DNA of 64,000 bases from Albidovulum sediminicola (GTDB lineage: Bacteria; Pseudomonadota; Alphaproteobacteria; Rhodobacterales; Rhodobacteraceae), in assembly GCF_025751575.1 (NCBI RefSeq), contig NZ_JAOWLA010000002.1, positions 62,001 through 126,000 on the forward strand. The letters run 5' to 3'. Within the stretch, counting starts at the first letter, position 1. Each line of letters begins with the position of its first letter. Both the position numbers and the translations under genes were made by a program. The notes below the pieces were generated by a model. The model was not told where the DNA came from. It ran no database searches and was given only the letters and a program-made list of their open reading frames with translations. Below are positions 27,783-36,613 of this stretch, piece by piece.

Positions 27783-28112
27783 ATGGCAAAAGATGCAAAA
27801 CCGCGCGTGAAGGTTCCGAAGTCGGCCGCTGCCGGCGAGGTCGTCACGATCAAGGCCCTGATCAGCCACCAGATGGAATCTGGCCAGCGCAAGGACAAGG
27901 ACGGGAACCTGATCCCGCGCTCGATCATCAATCGCTTCACTTGCGACCTGAACGGCGTGAACGTCGTTGATGTGACGCTGGAACCGGCGATCTCCACCAA
28001 CCCCTACTTCGAGTTCGACGCCAAGGTCGATGCGGCGGGGGAGTTCAAGTTCACCTGGTACGACGACGACGGCTCTGTCTACGAGGACACGAAGCCCATC
28101 GCCATCGCCTGA
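27783..28112 (+). CDS. soxZ: SoxYZ complex subunit SoxZ
   Basis: 109 aa, AGGAG upstream, no signal peptide of its own. It is exported by riding with Tat-targeted SoxY. Immunoglobulin-like fold with LISHQMESGQRKDKDGN and the conserved TWYDDDGSVYEDTK end. It begins 18 bp after soxY, as in all known sox operons. Confidence 0.96.
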   Translation: MAKDAKPRVKVPKSAAAGEVVTIKALISHQMESGQRKDKDGNLIPRSIINRFTCDLNGVNVVDVTLEPAISTNPYFEFDAKVDAAGEFKFTWYDDDGSVYEDTKPIAIA

Positions 28113-28141
28113 TGGCCAGCGCAGGTCGGGGAGGAGACGGA

Positions 28142-29014
28142 ATGCAGCACAGAAGAACGACAAGGAACCTGGCGGTGGCCGCGGCGCTTGGTCTGGCCCT
28201 TACGGGCATCGCCAACGCGGACCCGGCCGAGGACACGCTTGAGGTCACGACCGACGATGCCACCATCACGCTGACCACGACGGCGCCCGCGCCGGCGGCG
28301 GTGGCCGATGTGTTCGACACGGTCTATTCGGGCTGGCACTTCCGCGACCCGGATACCCGGGACATGCAGCGGGACGACTTCGACAACCCGGGCATGGTCT
28401 TCGTCGACCTCGGGCAGGAGAAGTGGGACGAGGCCATCGGAACCAACGGCGAAAGCTGCGCCGGCTGCCACGAGGGGCCCGAAAGCATGGCGGGTCTTCG
28501 CGCCGTCATGCCGCAGGTCGATGAAGCGACCGGCAAGCTCATGATCATGGAGGACTACATCAACACCTGCGTGACCGAGCGCATGGGGTTGGAGAAGTGG
28601 GGCACGACCTCGGGCGACATGAAGAACATGCTGGCCCTGATCTCCATGCAGTCGCGCGGCATGCCGCAGAATGTGGCCATCGACGGCCCCGCCGCCCCGT
28701 TCTGGGAGCAGGGCAAGGAAATCTACTACAACCGCTATGGCCAGTTGGAGATGTCTTGCGCGACCTGTCATGAGGACAACTACGGCAACTACATCCGCGC
28801 CGACCACCTGAGCCAAGGCCAGCTTTCGGGCTTCCCGGTCTACCGGCTGAAGGACGCGGGTCTGGTGTCGGCCCAGCAGCGCTTCGTCGGCTGTGTGCGC
28901 GACACACGGGCAGAGACCTTCAAGGCCGGGTCGGACGAGTTCAAGGCGCTTGAGCTTTATGTCGCCTCGCGCGGCAACGGCCTTTCGGTCGAAGGCGTGG
29001 GCGTCCGCCACTGA
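28142..29014 (+). CDS. soxA: Diheme cytochrome c SoxA, L-cysteine S-thiosulfotransferase subunit
   Basis: 290 aa from the ATG at 28142 after GGGGAGGAG. Signal peptide about 1-26. Two haem motifs CAGCH (106-110) and CATCH (206-210), plus Cys251 in RFVGCVRDTRAET, the cysteine persulfide ligand of the active-site haem. This is the long diheme type of Paracoccus and Rhodovulum. With SoxX it forms the thiosulfate-SoxY conjugating enzyme. Confidence 0.96.
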   Translation: MQHRRTTRNLAVAAALGLALTGIANADPAEDTLEVTTDDATITLTTTAPAPAAVADVFDTVYSGWHFRDPDTRDMQRDDFDNPGMVFVDLGQEKWDEAIGTNGESCAGCHEGPESMAGLRAVMPQVDEATGKLMIMEDYINTCVTERMGLEKWGTTSGDMKNMLALISMQSRGMPQNVAIDGPAAPFWEQGKEIYYNRYGQLEMSCATCHEDNYGNYIRADHLSQGQLSGFPVYRLKDAGLVSAQQRFVGCVRDTRAETFKAGSDEFKALELYVASRGNGLSVEGVGVRH

Positions 29015-29022
29015 CGAAATCG

Positions 29023-29051
29023 GGCGGCCGCCGGTGTGTCCGGCGGCCGCC
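29023..29051 (+). other. 12-bp stem-loop between soxA and soxB
   Basis: GGCGGCCGCCGG (29023-29034) pairs perfectly with CCGGCGGCCGCC (29040-29051), loop TGTGT. No U-tract follows (GTCTCTATC). Probably an mRNA-stabilising or partial-termination element dividing soxVWXYZA from soxBCDF. Confidence 0.7.
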
Positions 29052-29135
29052 GTCTCTATCAACTCACGAAATGAGCGGGTCGCCCGACGCGTTTGCGCGG
29101 TTGCGATCGCATGTCTGCAAGTCAAGGAGTCGGTC

Positions 29136-30827
29136 ATGATCACCCGTCGGGAATTCCTTCAGGCTTCGGTGGCAGCTTCTGCCATCGTTGGCATTTCCGG
29201 CTTCGGAAACTGGTCGCGCCTTGCCGCCCAGCAGGCCCTGACCCAGGACCAGCTGTTGCAGTTCGACGACTTCGGCAACGTGACGCTGATCCACATCACC
29301 GACATCCACGCGCAGCTGAAACCGATCTGGTTCCGCGAACCGGAGATCAACATCGGCGTGGGCGAGGCCGCCGGCCGCCCGCCCCATGTGACGGGCAAGG
29401 ACTTCATCAAGATGTTCAACCTGACGCCCGGCTCGCCCGAAGCCTACGCGCTGACCTACGAGGACTTCACCGCCTTGGGTAAGACCTACGGCAAGATGGG
29501 CGGCATGGACCGCGTGGCGACCGTCGTCAAGGCGATCAAGGCCGCGCGCCCCGAAGCGATCCTGCTCGACGGCGGCGACACCTGGCACGGGTCCATGACC
29601 AGCTTCCTGACCAAGGGACAGGACATGGTCGATGTCATGAACGCGCTGGGTGTCGAGGCGATGACCAGCCACTGGGAATGGACCTACGGCTCCGAGCGGG
29701 TGAACGAGATCGTGGAGGGGCTGCCCTTCCCCTTCCTCGGCGCCAATATCTTCGACGTGGAGTGGAACGAGCCGGCCTACGAGCCCTATACGATCTTCGA
29801 ACGCGGCGGCGTCCGGATCGCGGTCATCGGCCAGGCCTTTCCCTACATGCCGATCGCGAACCCCGGCTGGATGTTCCCCGAATACAGCTTTGGCATCCGC
29901 GAGGAGCGCATGCAGGAGGTGGTGGACGAGGTGCGCGGGCAGGGCGTCGATCTGGTCGTGTGCCTGTCGCACAACGGCTTCGACGTCGACCGTAAGATGA
30001 TTTCCCGCGTCAAGGGCATCGATGTGATCCTGACCGGCCATACCCATGACGCCGTGCCCGAGCCGGTTCTGGTGGGCGAGACGATCCTGATCGCCTCCGG
30101 CTCGAACGGCAAGTTCGTCAGCCGCGTGGACCTCGACGTGCGTGACGGGCGCATGATGGGCTTCCGCCATAAGCTGATCCCGATCTTCTCGGACGTGATC
30201 GCGCCGGATGCAGAGATGGCCTCGCTTATCGACGAAGCCCGCGCGCCCTTCAAGGACCAGCTGGAGGAGCAGATCGGCACGACGGACAGCCTGCTTTACC
30301 GCCGGGGCAACTTCAACGGCACCTGGGACGACCTGATCTGTCGGGCGGTCCGGTCCGAGCGTGATGCGCAGATCGCGCTGTCGCCCGGGGTGCGCTGGGG
30401 CACGACGCTCCTGCCCGGCGACGCGATCACGCGCGAGGATATCCACAACGTCACCTCGATGACCTACGGCGCCTGCTACCGCAACGCGATGACGGGCGAG
30501 ACGCTGAAGCTGATCCTTGAGGACGTGGCCGACAACATCTTCAACACGGATCCCTACTACCAGCAGGGCGGCGACATGGTCCGCGTCGGCGGGCTGGCCT
30601 ATGCGATCGACGTGTCCAAGCCGATTGGCGAGCGGATCAGCGACATGCGCCTGGCCGACACCGGCGAGGCGATCGAGGCGGCGAAATCCTACACCGTCGC
30701 CGGCTGGGCTAGTGTCAACGAAGGTACCGAAGGGCCGCAGATCTGGGACGTGATCGAATCCCACATCCGGAAGATCGGCACCGTCAGCCTGGAACCCAAC
30801 ACCACGGTCACCGTAACCGGCATCTGA
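29136..30827 (+). CDS. soxB: Thiosulfohydrolase SoxB
   Basis: 563 aa from the ATG at 29136 with AAGGAG upstream. Tat signal TRREFLQASVAASAIVG. Dinuclear manganese metallophosphatase-like core: HITDIHAQ, LLDGGDTWHG, MTSHWEWTYG and TGHTHDAVPE, all as in known SoxB. It hydrolyses the S-sulfonate from SoxY-bound thiocysteine, releasing sulfate. The 121-bp gap to soxA contains the strong stem-loop. Confidence 0.97.
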   Translation: MITRREFLQASVAASAIVGISGFGNWSRLAAQQALTQDQLLQFDDFGNVTLIHITDIHAQLKPIWFREPEINIGVGEAAGRPPHVTGKDFIKMFNLTPGSPEAYALTYEDFTALGKTYGKMGGMDRVATVVKAIKAARPEAILLDGGDTWHGSMTSFLTKGQDMVDVMNALGVEAMTSHWEWTYGSERVNEIVEGLPFPFLGANIFDVEWNEPAYEPYTIFERGGVRIAVIGQAFPYMPIANPGWMFPEYSFGIREERMQEVVDEVRGQGVDLVVCLSHNGFDVDRKMISRVKGIDVILTGHTHDAVPEPVLVGETILIASGSNGKFVSRVDLDVRDGRMMGFRHKLIPIFSDVIAPDAEMASLIDEARAPFKDQLEEQIGTTDSLLYRRGNFNGTWDDLICRAVRSERDAQIALSPGVRWGTTLLPGDAITREDIHNVTSMTYGACYRNAMTGETLKLILEDVADNIFNTDPYYQQGGDMVRVGGLAYAIDVSKPIGERISDMRLADTGEAIEAAKSYTVAGWASVNEGTEGPQIWDVIESHIRKIGTVSLEPNTTVTVTGI

Positions 30828-30848
30828 GACAGAAAGGGAGAGTTCGCC

Positions 30849-32117
30849 ATGACCGACGAACCCGCCAAAGGGGCTTCACGCCGCACGTTCCTGAAGGGCA
30901 GTGCCGCGCTTGGCGCGGGCGCGCTGGCCGCCAGCGCCGCCGGGGCCGAGGGCGCCGATCCGCTGATCACCGAGGTTCAGGACTGGGCCTCCTCCTTCGG
31001 GGATGCGGTCGATGCTTCGCCCTATGGCATGCCCATCCGCTTTGAATCGCACGTCGTGCGGCGCAACGTGGAATGGCTGACCGAAAGCCCGGTCTCCTCG
31101 ATCAACTTCACGCCCATTCATGCGTTGGAAGGCACGATCACCCCGCAGGGCTGCGCGTTTGAGCGTCACCATTCCGGCGCGATCGAACTGTCGAAAGCCG
31201 ACTACCGGCTGATGATCAACGGGCTGGTCGATACACCCTTGGTCTTCACTTTCGAGGATCTGATGCGCTTCCCGCGCGCGACCGTCACGGCCTTCCTCGA
31301 ATGCGCGGCCAACGGCGGCATGGAATGGGGCGGTGCCCAGTTGGAGGGCTGCCAGTTCACCCAAGGCATGATCCACAACATGGAATACGTGGGCGTGCCC
31401 CTGCGTTACCTGCTGGAAGAAGCGGGCGTCCAGGCCGAGGGCAAGTGGATCTACGCCGAGGGCGCCGATGCGTCCTCGAACGGCCGCTCGATCCCGATGG
31501 AAAAGGCGCTGGACGACGTGATGGTCGCCTTCTTCGCCAATGGGGAGGCGCTGCGCAAGGAGCATGGCTATCCCGTTCGGCTGGTCGTGCCGGGCTGGGA
31601 AGGTAACATGTGGGTCAAGTGGGTGCGCCGCATCGGTGTCTACGACCAGGCGGTCGAAAGCCGCGAGGAGACCTCGAAATACACCGACCTGATGCCGGAC
31701 GGGCGGGCGCGCAAGTGGACCTGGGTGATGGACGCGAAATCCGTCATCACCTCGCCCTCGCCGCAGGCGCCGGTGCGTCATGGCAAGGGACCGCTGGTGA
31801 TCACCGGGCTCGCCTGGTCGGGCAACGGCAAGATCGCGAAGGTCGATGTGTCGCTTGACGGCGGGCGCAACTGGCAAGAGGCCCGCATCACCGGCGAGGC
31901 GAAGTCCAAGGCGCTGACGCGCTTCCACCTGGACATCGACTGGGACGGGTCGGAACTGCTGCTCCAGTCCCGCGCGACGGATGAGACCGGCTACGTCCAG
32001 CCGACCAAGGACGCGCTGCGCGCGATCCGGGGGCTCAACAACGTCTATCACAACAACGGTATCCAGACCTGGTGGCTGAAGTCCGACGGGGAGGTTGAAA
32101 ATGTCGAAGTCGCTTAA
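30849..32117 (+). CDS. soxC: Sulfane dehydrogenase molybdenum subunit SoxC
   Basis: 422 aa, AAAGGGAGAG upstream. Tat signal SRRTFLKGSAALGAGA. Sulfite-oxidase-type molybdopterin fold with the Mo ligand Cys152 (FLECAANGG) and a C-terminal dimerisation domain starting near residue 290. With SoxD it oxidises the SoxY-bound sulfane sulfur to the sulfone level, so this organism should oxidise thiosulfate fully to sulfate without sulfur globules. Overlaps soxD by 17 bp. Confidence 0.96.
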   Translation: MTDEPAKGASRRTFLKGSAALGAGALAASAAGAEGADPLITEVQDWASSFGDAVDASPYGMPIRFESHVVRRNVEWLTESPVSSINFTPIHALEGTITPQGCAFERHHSGAIELSKADYRLMINGLVDTPLVFTFEDLMRFPRATVTAFLECAANGGMEWGGAQLEGCQFTQGMIHNMEYVGVPLRYLLEEAGVQAEGKWIYAEGADASSNGRSIPMEKALDDVMVAFFANGEALRKEHGYPVRLVVPGWEGNMWVKWVRRIGVYDQAVESREETSKYTDLMPDGRARKWTWVMDAKSVITSPSPQAPVRHGKGPLVITGLAWSGNGKIAKVDVSLDGGRNWQEARITGEAKSKALTRFHLDIDWDGSELLLQSRATDETGYVQPTKDALRAIRGLNNVYHNNGIQTWWLKSDGEVENVEVA

Positions 32118-33198
32118 CCTTCTTGCCGGAACCGTGCTGGCGGCGGGCCTTGCAGCCAGTCCCGCGCTGGCCGAGAAAATGGGCCTGGGTCGCGCGGCGC
32201 TACCCGAAGAGATCGCCGCCTGGGACGTGTCAGTCCTGCCCGACGGCACCGGCCTGCCCGAGGGAGAGGGCGATGTCCTGACCGGCGATGAGGTCTTTGC
32301 CGACAAATGCGCGTCCTGCCACGGCGAATTCGCCGAGGGGCTCGACAGTTGGCCGGTGCTGGCGGGCGGGGCGGGGACGCTCCATGACCGCCGCCCGGTC
32401 AAGACCATCGGCAGCTACTGGCCCTATCTTTCGACGGTGTTTGACTACGTCCACCGCTCCATGCCCTTTGGCGGCGCGCAGACGGTCACCAATGACGAGG
32501 CCTATGCGATCACGGCCTTCCTTCTCTATTCCAATGGGCTGGTTGAGGACGACTTCGTCCTGTCGAATGAAAACTTCACCGAGATCGTGTTGCCGAACGC
32601 CGAAGGGTTCTACCCCGACGACCGGGCCGAAAGCGAATACCCGCTCTTCAGCGCCGCGGCCTGCATGAGCGAATGCGGCCCCGAAGTGAAGATCACCAAG
32701 CGCGCGGTCGAGATCAACGTGACGCCCGAGGACCCCGACGGCCGCCCTGCCGGAACGCTGCCCGACTACATGGCGTCGGCGATGGGCGCGGCGCCCGAAG
32801 CCTCACCCGAACCCGCCGCCGAGGAGGCCGTCGAAGAGGCGGCAGTGGACACGGCCGAGGCGATGGCGGCGGTCGATCCCGAGATGGTCGAGGATGGCCA
32901 GAAGGTCTTCAAGAAATGCGCGGCCTGCCACAAGGTTGGTGAGGGTGCCAAGAACGGCACCGGCCCGCATCTGAACGGCGCGCTTGGCCGTGCGGCGGGT
33001 TCGCTTGACGGCTTCAAGTATTCCAAGGCCATGACCGATGCCGGCGCCGGCGGGCTGGTCTGGGACGAGGCGTCGCTCATGTCCTTCCTCGAAAACCCGA
33101 AGGGTTTCCTCAAGGGCACCAAGATGTCCTTCGCGGGCCTGAAGAAAGAGGACGACCGGGCGGCGATCGTGGCCTATCTTTCGACCCTGGCACCCTAA
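32101..33198 (+). CDS. soxD: Sulfane dehydrogenase diheme cytochrome c subunit SoxD
   Basis: 365 aa from the ATG at 32101 with GGGGAGG upstream, inside the soxC 3' end. Signal peptide 1-24. First haem CASCH at 70-74; an Ala/Glu-rich linker around residues 225-262; second haem CAACH at 273-277 in a class I cytochrome domain with Met ligand in GTKMSFAGL. It accepts electrons from SoxC and passes six per cycle to the respiratory or photosynthetic chain. Confidence 0.96.
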   Translation: MSKSLNLLAGTVLAAGLAASPALAEKMGLGRAALPEEIAAWDVSVLPDGTGLPEGEGDVLTGDEVFADKCASCHGEFAEGLDSWPVLAGGAGTLHDRRPVKTIGSYWPYLSTVFDYVHRSMPFGGAQTVTNDEAYAITAFLLYSNGLVEDDFVLSNENFTEIVLPNAEGFYPDDRAESEYPLFSAAACMSECGPEVKITKRAVEINVTPEDPDGRPAGTLPDYMASAMGAAPEASPEPAAEEAVEEAAVDTAEAMAAVDPEMVEDGQKVFKKCAACHKVGEGAKNGTGPHLNGALGRAAGSLDGFKYSKAMTDAGAGGLVWDEASLMSFLENPKGFLKGTKMSFAGLKKEDDRAAIVAYLSTLAP

Positions 33199-33236
33199 GC
33201 CGGTGCGCGCCGCTTTCTGAAGGGAAGGGGACGGGC

Positions 33237-34499
33237 ATGCGCCTGACACGAAGAACCGTGATGGCCGCCGGCGCGGGGGCCGCCGGTCTGCTGGCCGCCC
33301 CGGCCGTCTTCGGTCAGGGCCGTCCGCATGTCGTCGTCATCGGCGGCGGGGCCGGCGGGGCGAGCGTCGCGCGCGGTCTTGCCCTGGCCTCCGCCGGTGC
33401 GATCGAGGTGACGCTGGTCGAGGCCAACCCCCGCTACACGACCTGCTTCTTCTCCAACCTCTACCTTGGCGGGCTGCGCCCGATCGAGAGCCTTCAGTTC
33501 AGCTACGACGGCCTGACCGCGGCGGGCGTCACCGTCATCCACGACCTTGCCACCGGGATCGACCGTGGCGCGCGCACCGTGGCGCTCGCCGGTGGGGCAG
33601 TGCTGGGCTATGACCGGCTGGTGCTGGCCCCCGGCATCGATTTCGTCGAGGGTGCAGTTCCCGGCTGGACGCTCGACCAGGCGGACGTCATGCCCCATGC
33701 CTACAAGGCCGGGCCGCAGACCGACCTTCTGCGCCGCATGGTCGAGGCCATGCCCGAGGGCGGGCTTTTCGTCATGGTCGCGCCGCCCAATCCCTACCGC
33801 TGCCCGCCCGCGCCCTATGAACGCGCCTGCATGATCGCGCATCTGCTGACACAGACGAACCCGACCGCGAAGATCATGATCCTGGACCCCAAGGACAGGT
33901 ATTCCAAGCAGACGCTCTTCGAGAACGGCTGGCTGAAGCATTACGGCGGCATGATCGAATGGGTGAACCCCGAATTCGGCGGCGCCGACGTTGAGGTGCG
34001 CCCCGAGACCATGGAAGTCCTGATCGAGGGCGAGGCGCAGCCGGTCGATGTCTGCAACGTGATCCCGGCGCAAAAGGCCGGCCGCATCGCCGAAATCGCG
34101 GGCGTGACCGACGACAGCGGTTGGGCGCCGATCCGGCCCGACAGCCTGCGCTCGGCCATCGATCCGATGGTCTGGGTGCTTGGCGATGCCGCGCAGGCGG
34201 CCGAGATGCCGAAATCGGCGGTGGCCGCGCATTCGCAGGCCGGGGTCGTGGTCGCCTCGCTTCTGGGTGAACTGACCGGTGCCTCGGTGCCGCCGCCCCT
34301 GTTCGTCAACACCTGCTGGTCGGCGCTTGCGCCCGGGGATTCCATCAAGCTCGGCGGCGCCTATGCCCCGGGGTATGACCGCATCACCCAGACCGGAAGC
34401 TTCATCAGCCGCCCCGACGAGACCGAAGACGAGCGCCGGCTGACCTATGAGGAAGCCTTTGCCTGGTATGACACCCTGACCGCCGAGATATTCGGCTAG
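33237..34499 (+). CDS. soxF: Flavocytochrome c sulfide dehydrogenase flavoprotein SoxF
   Basis: 420 aa, AAGGGAAGGGG upstream. Tat signal LTRRTVMAAGAGAAGLL. FAD fold VVVIGGGAGGASVARG (32-47); redox-active Cys189 (YRCPPAPYERA) and Cys360 (NTCWS), the pair that attacks sulfide in FccB. The C-terminal FCSD domain ends YDTLTAEIFG. In Paracoccus SoxF works with the diheme cytochrome SoxE, but soxD is followed directly by soxF here with only 38 bp between. Confidence 0.93.
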   Translation: MRLTRRTVMAAGAGAAGLLAAPAVFGQGRPHVVVIGGGAGGASVARGLALASAGAIEVTLVEANPRYTTCFFSNLYLGGLRPIESLQFSYDGLTAAGVTVIHDLATGIDRGARTVALAGGAVLGYDRLVLAPGIDFVEGAVPGWTLDQADVMPHAYKAGPQTDLLRRMVEAMPEGGLFVMVAPPNPYRCPPAPYERACMIAHLLTQTNPTAKIMILDPKDRYSKQTLFENGWLKHYGGMIEWVNPEFGGADVEVRPETMEVLIEGEAQPVDVCNVIPAQKAGRIAEIAGVTDDSGWAPIRPDSLRSAIDPMVWVLGDAAQAAEMPKSAVAAHSQAGVVVASLLGELTGASVPPPLFVNTCWSALAPGDSIKLGGAYAPGYDRITQTGSFISRPDETEDERRLTYEEAFAWYDTLTAEIFG

Positions 34500-34530
34500 C
34501 CGCGCGCCGTCGCGCCAAAGGAGCCCCGAC

Positions 34531-35439
34531 ATGCTGACCCGCCGCCATTTCATCGCCGCCACTGGGGCTGCGTTTGCGCTTCCCGCCCCCCGCCTCTGGG
34601 CGGCCAGCACGCTCGACCTCGGCGGTGCGCGCATCGACACGCTGTCGGACGGTTTCCTGACGCTGCCCGCCGATTTCATCCTCGGCGGCATGCCCGAGGC
34701 CGAGGTGCAAGAGATCACGGCCCGATATGGCGTCGCGGGCGACCAGTTGACGCCACCCTGCAACGTCACGCTTTGGCGGGACGGCACCAACACGGTGCTT
34801 TTCGATCTGGGGTCGGGACCGGATTTCCAGCCCACTGCCGGAAAACTGGCCGAGGCGATGGAGGCGCTCGGCCTCACGGTCGAGGATGTGACCCATGTCG
34901 TCTTCACCCATGGCCACCCCGACCACCTCTGGGGCCTTCTGGATGAATTCGACGACCCCGTTTTCCCCAATGCGGAGCATTCCATCGGCGGGGCGGAGTT
35001 CGACTATTGGACCGACCCAGAGACCGTGGACACGATCGGCGCGGCGCGCACCACCTTCGCCGTCGGCGCCGCGCGGCGGCTCGGGGCCGTGGCGGACAAC
35101 CTGCGGCGCCTTTCGGACGGGGAGGAGGTCCTGCCGGGCCTCTTCGCGCGGCTGACGCCGGGCCACACGCCCGGCCACATGTCCTTCGACCTGACCGGCG
35201 GGTCGGTCCCCGTCACCGTCATCGGCGATGCCATCGGTAACCATCACGTCGGGTTCGAGCGGCCCGACTGGGCCTCGGGCTCCGACCAGGACAAGGACCT
35301 GGCCGCCAGCACGCGGGTCGCGCTTCTGGACCGGATGGCCGCGGATGAGGTCGTTCTGATCGGCTACCACCTGCCAGACGGCGGGATCGGCCGCGCCGAA
35401 CGCGCGGGTGCGGGCTACCGCTTTATCCCCGAGGTCTGA
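34531..35439 (+). CDS. soxH: Tat-exported metallo-beta-lactamase-fold hydrolase, SoxH-like
   Basis: 302 aa, AAAGGAG upstream. Tat-type signal LTRRHFIAATGAAFALP. Metal motif His127-x-His129-x-Asp131-His132 (FTHGHPDHLWG), a later His in TPGHTPGHMS, Asp in VIGDAIGNHH and a final GYHLPDGG. SoxH of Paracoccus is a periplasmic metalloprotein of unknown need for thiosulfate growth. Last gene of the rightward sox run; soxG is absent. Confidence 0.82.
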   Translation: MLTRRHFIAATGAAFALPAPRLWAASTLDLGGARIDTLSDGFLTLPADFILGGMPEAEVQEITARYGVAGDQLTPPCNVTLWRDGTNTVLFDLGSGPDFQPTAGKLAEAMEALGLTVEDVTHVVFTHGHPDHLWGLLDEFDDPVFPNAEHSIGGAEFDYWTDPETVDTIGAARTTFAVGAARRLGAVADNLRRLSDGEEVLPGLFARLTPGHTPGHMSFDLTGGSVPVTVIGDAIGNHHVGFERPDWASGSDQDKDLAASTRVALLDRMAADEVVLIGYHLPDGGIGRAERAGAGYRFIPEV

Positions 35440-35450
35440 GGCAGCGGCCC

Positions 35451-36512
35451 TCAGGCCGTCGCGAGGCGCGCGCGCTGATCGACCACGAAATCGGTCAGCA
35501 CCGCGCCGACCCACATGCAGAAGAGCGCGACCCAAGCCGTCGCGGCAAAGATCGACCCGCCGGTGACACCGGCGCCGATGGCGCAGCCGCCTGCCAGCAT
35601 GGCACCGAATCCCATCAGGACCGCCCCCGTCATCGCCCGGCGCATCTGGCTTTCGCCATCGAAGCCCTGGAAGCGCAGGCTTCCCTTCAGCGCCGCCGAG
35701 ATCAGCGCGCCCGCGAAGACGCCCGGCACCAGCCCGATGTCGAAGTCGAGGGCCGGGCTGTCGCTCAGGAAGAACATCAGCGTGTCCGCCGACGGGCCGG
35801 AAAACGAGGCGGAGGTCACGCTGACCGGCTCGAACGCGACCTGCGACAGCGAGAAGGTCAGCACCCAACCCAGCGCCACGGCGAAACCCACGCCCGAGGC
35901 GAAGATCAGCCGCGGCCACCCAAGCCCGTTGCGGAACGAGAGCCAGAGCGACAGGAGCGCCACCGCCACACCCAAGGCAAGGCCCGCACCATCCGGCAGG
36001 CCGATCGCGCTGACCAGATCGACGTTGCGCCCCCCCGGTGTCACCCAAAGCCCGGCAAGGTACTGGCGCGCGGGCGACAGCCAGCCGTGGCGCGCCATCT
36101 GCGCGACCACCGCAAAGATCAGCCCGGCCACGACCGAGCGCAGGTTGCCCGTCGCGGCCAGCACCAGAAGCCGCCCGGAACACCCCCGCGCCAGCACCAT
36201 CCCGGCGCCGAACATCAGCCCGCCGATGACTGCGCCCGACCACGACCCCGCGATGGCCATCATGCGGGAGTCCTCCGCACGGAAAAGACCCAAGAGCTCC
36301 GCGCCTTGCACCCAGATGACCGCGGTGGAGAAGGTCAGGAGCCAGACCGCCATGCGTTCACCCAGCCGTCCGCGTGCGAACTCGACCGTCGCCGCCCTGA
36401 GGCAGAAGGCAGATCGTTCGGCGGAAAAGCCGAAGACCGCGCCGGTCAGAAGCCCCAGAAGGGCGGCCAACTGTGGTTCCTCGAAAATCTCCAGAAGGGC
36501 GGTCAGATCCAT
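35451..36512 (-). CDS. YeeE/YedE-family sulfur-compound transporter, second copy
   Basis: 353 aa, about ten membrane helices, AAGGAG upstream. Cys motifs ARGCSGRLLVLAATGNLRS near residue 109 and MLAGGCAIGAGVTGG near 310 are those of the thiosulfate-transporter family. It converges on the sox operon from the right, mirroring soxT at the left end. It differs clearly in sequence from soxT, so this is not a recent duplication. Likely moves thiosulfate or another sulfur species. Confidence 0.8.
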   Translation of the reverse strand: MDLTALLEIFEEPQLAALLGLLTGAVFGFSAERSAFCLRAATVEFARGRLGERMAVWLLTFSTAVIWVQGAELLGLFRAEDSRMMAIAGSWSGAVIGGLMFGAGMVLARGCSGRLLVLAATGNLRSVVAGLIFAVVAQMARHGWLSPARQYLAGLWVTPGGRNVDLVSAIGLPDGAGLALGVAVALLSLWLSFRNGLGWPRLIFASGVGFAVALGWVLTFSLSQVAFEPVSVTSASFSGPSADTLMFFLSDSPALDFDIGLVPGVFAGALISAALKGSLRFQGFDGESQMRRAMTGAVLMGFGAMLAGGCAIGAGVTGGSIFAATAWVALFCMWVGAVLTDFVVDQRARLATA

Positions 36513-36613
36513 GGGCGCTCCTTGCGTTCCCTCGCGCGTACACGCGCGCGAGCGCCCGGTCGTTGATCTGGATCAGCCCTGGATGTTTCGCCGCCCCACT
36601 GGCGCGCCGCGCC

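Noticed and set aside
33199-33236. Remnant of soxE between soxD and soxF
   Set aside because: Only 38 bp are present, with no CxxCH or other trace.
34405-36243. A 612-codon minus-strand frame across soxH and the second YeeE gene
   Set aside because: It is out of frame with the real transporter and has Arg/Ala-rich filler sequence.
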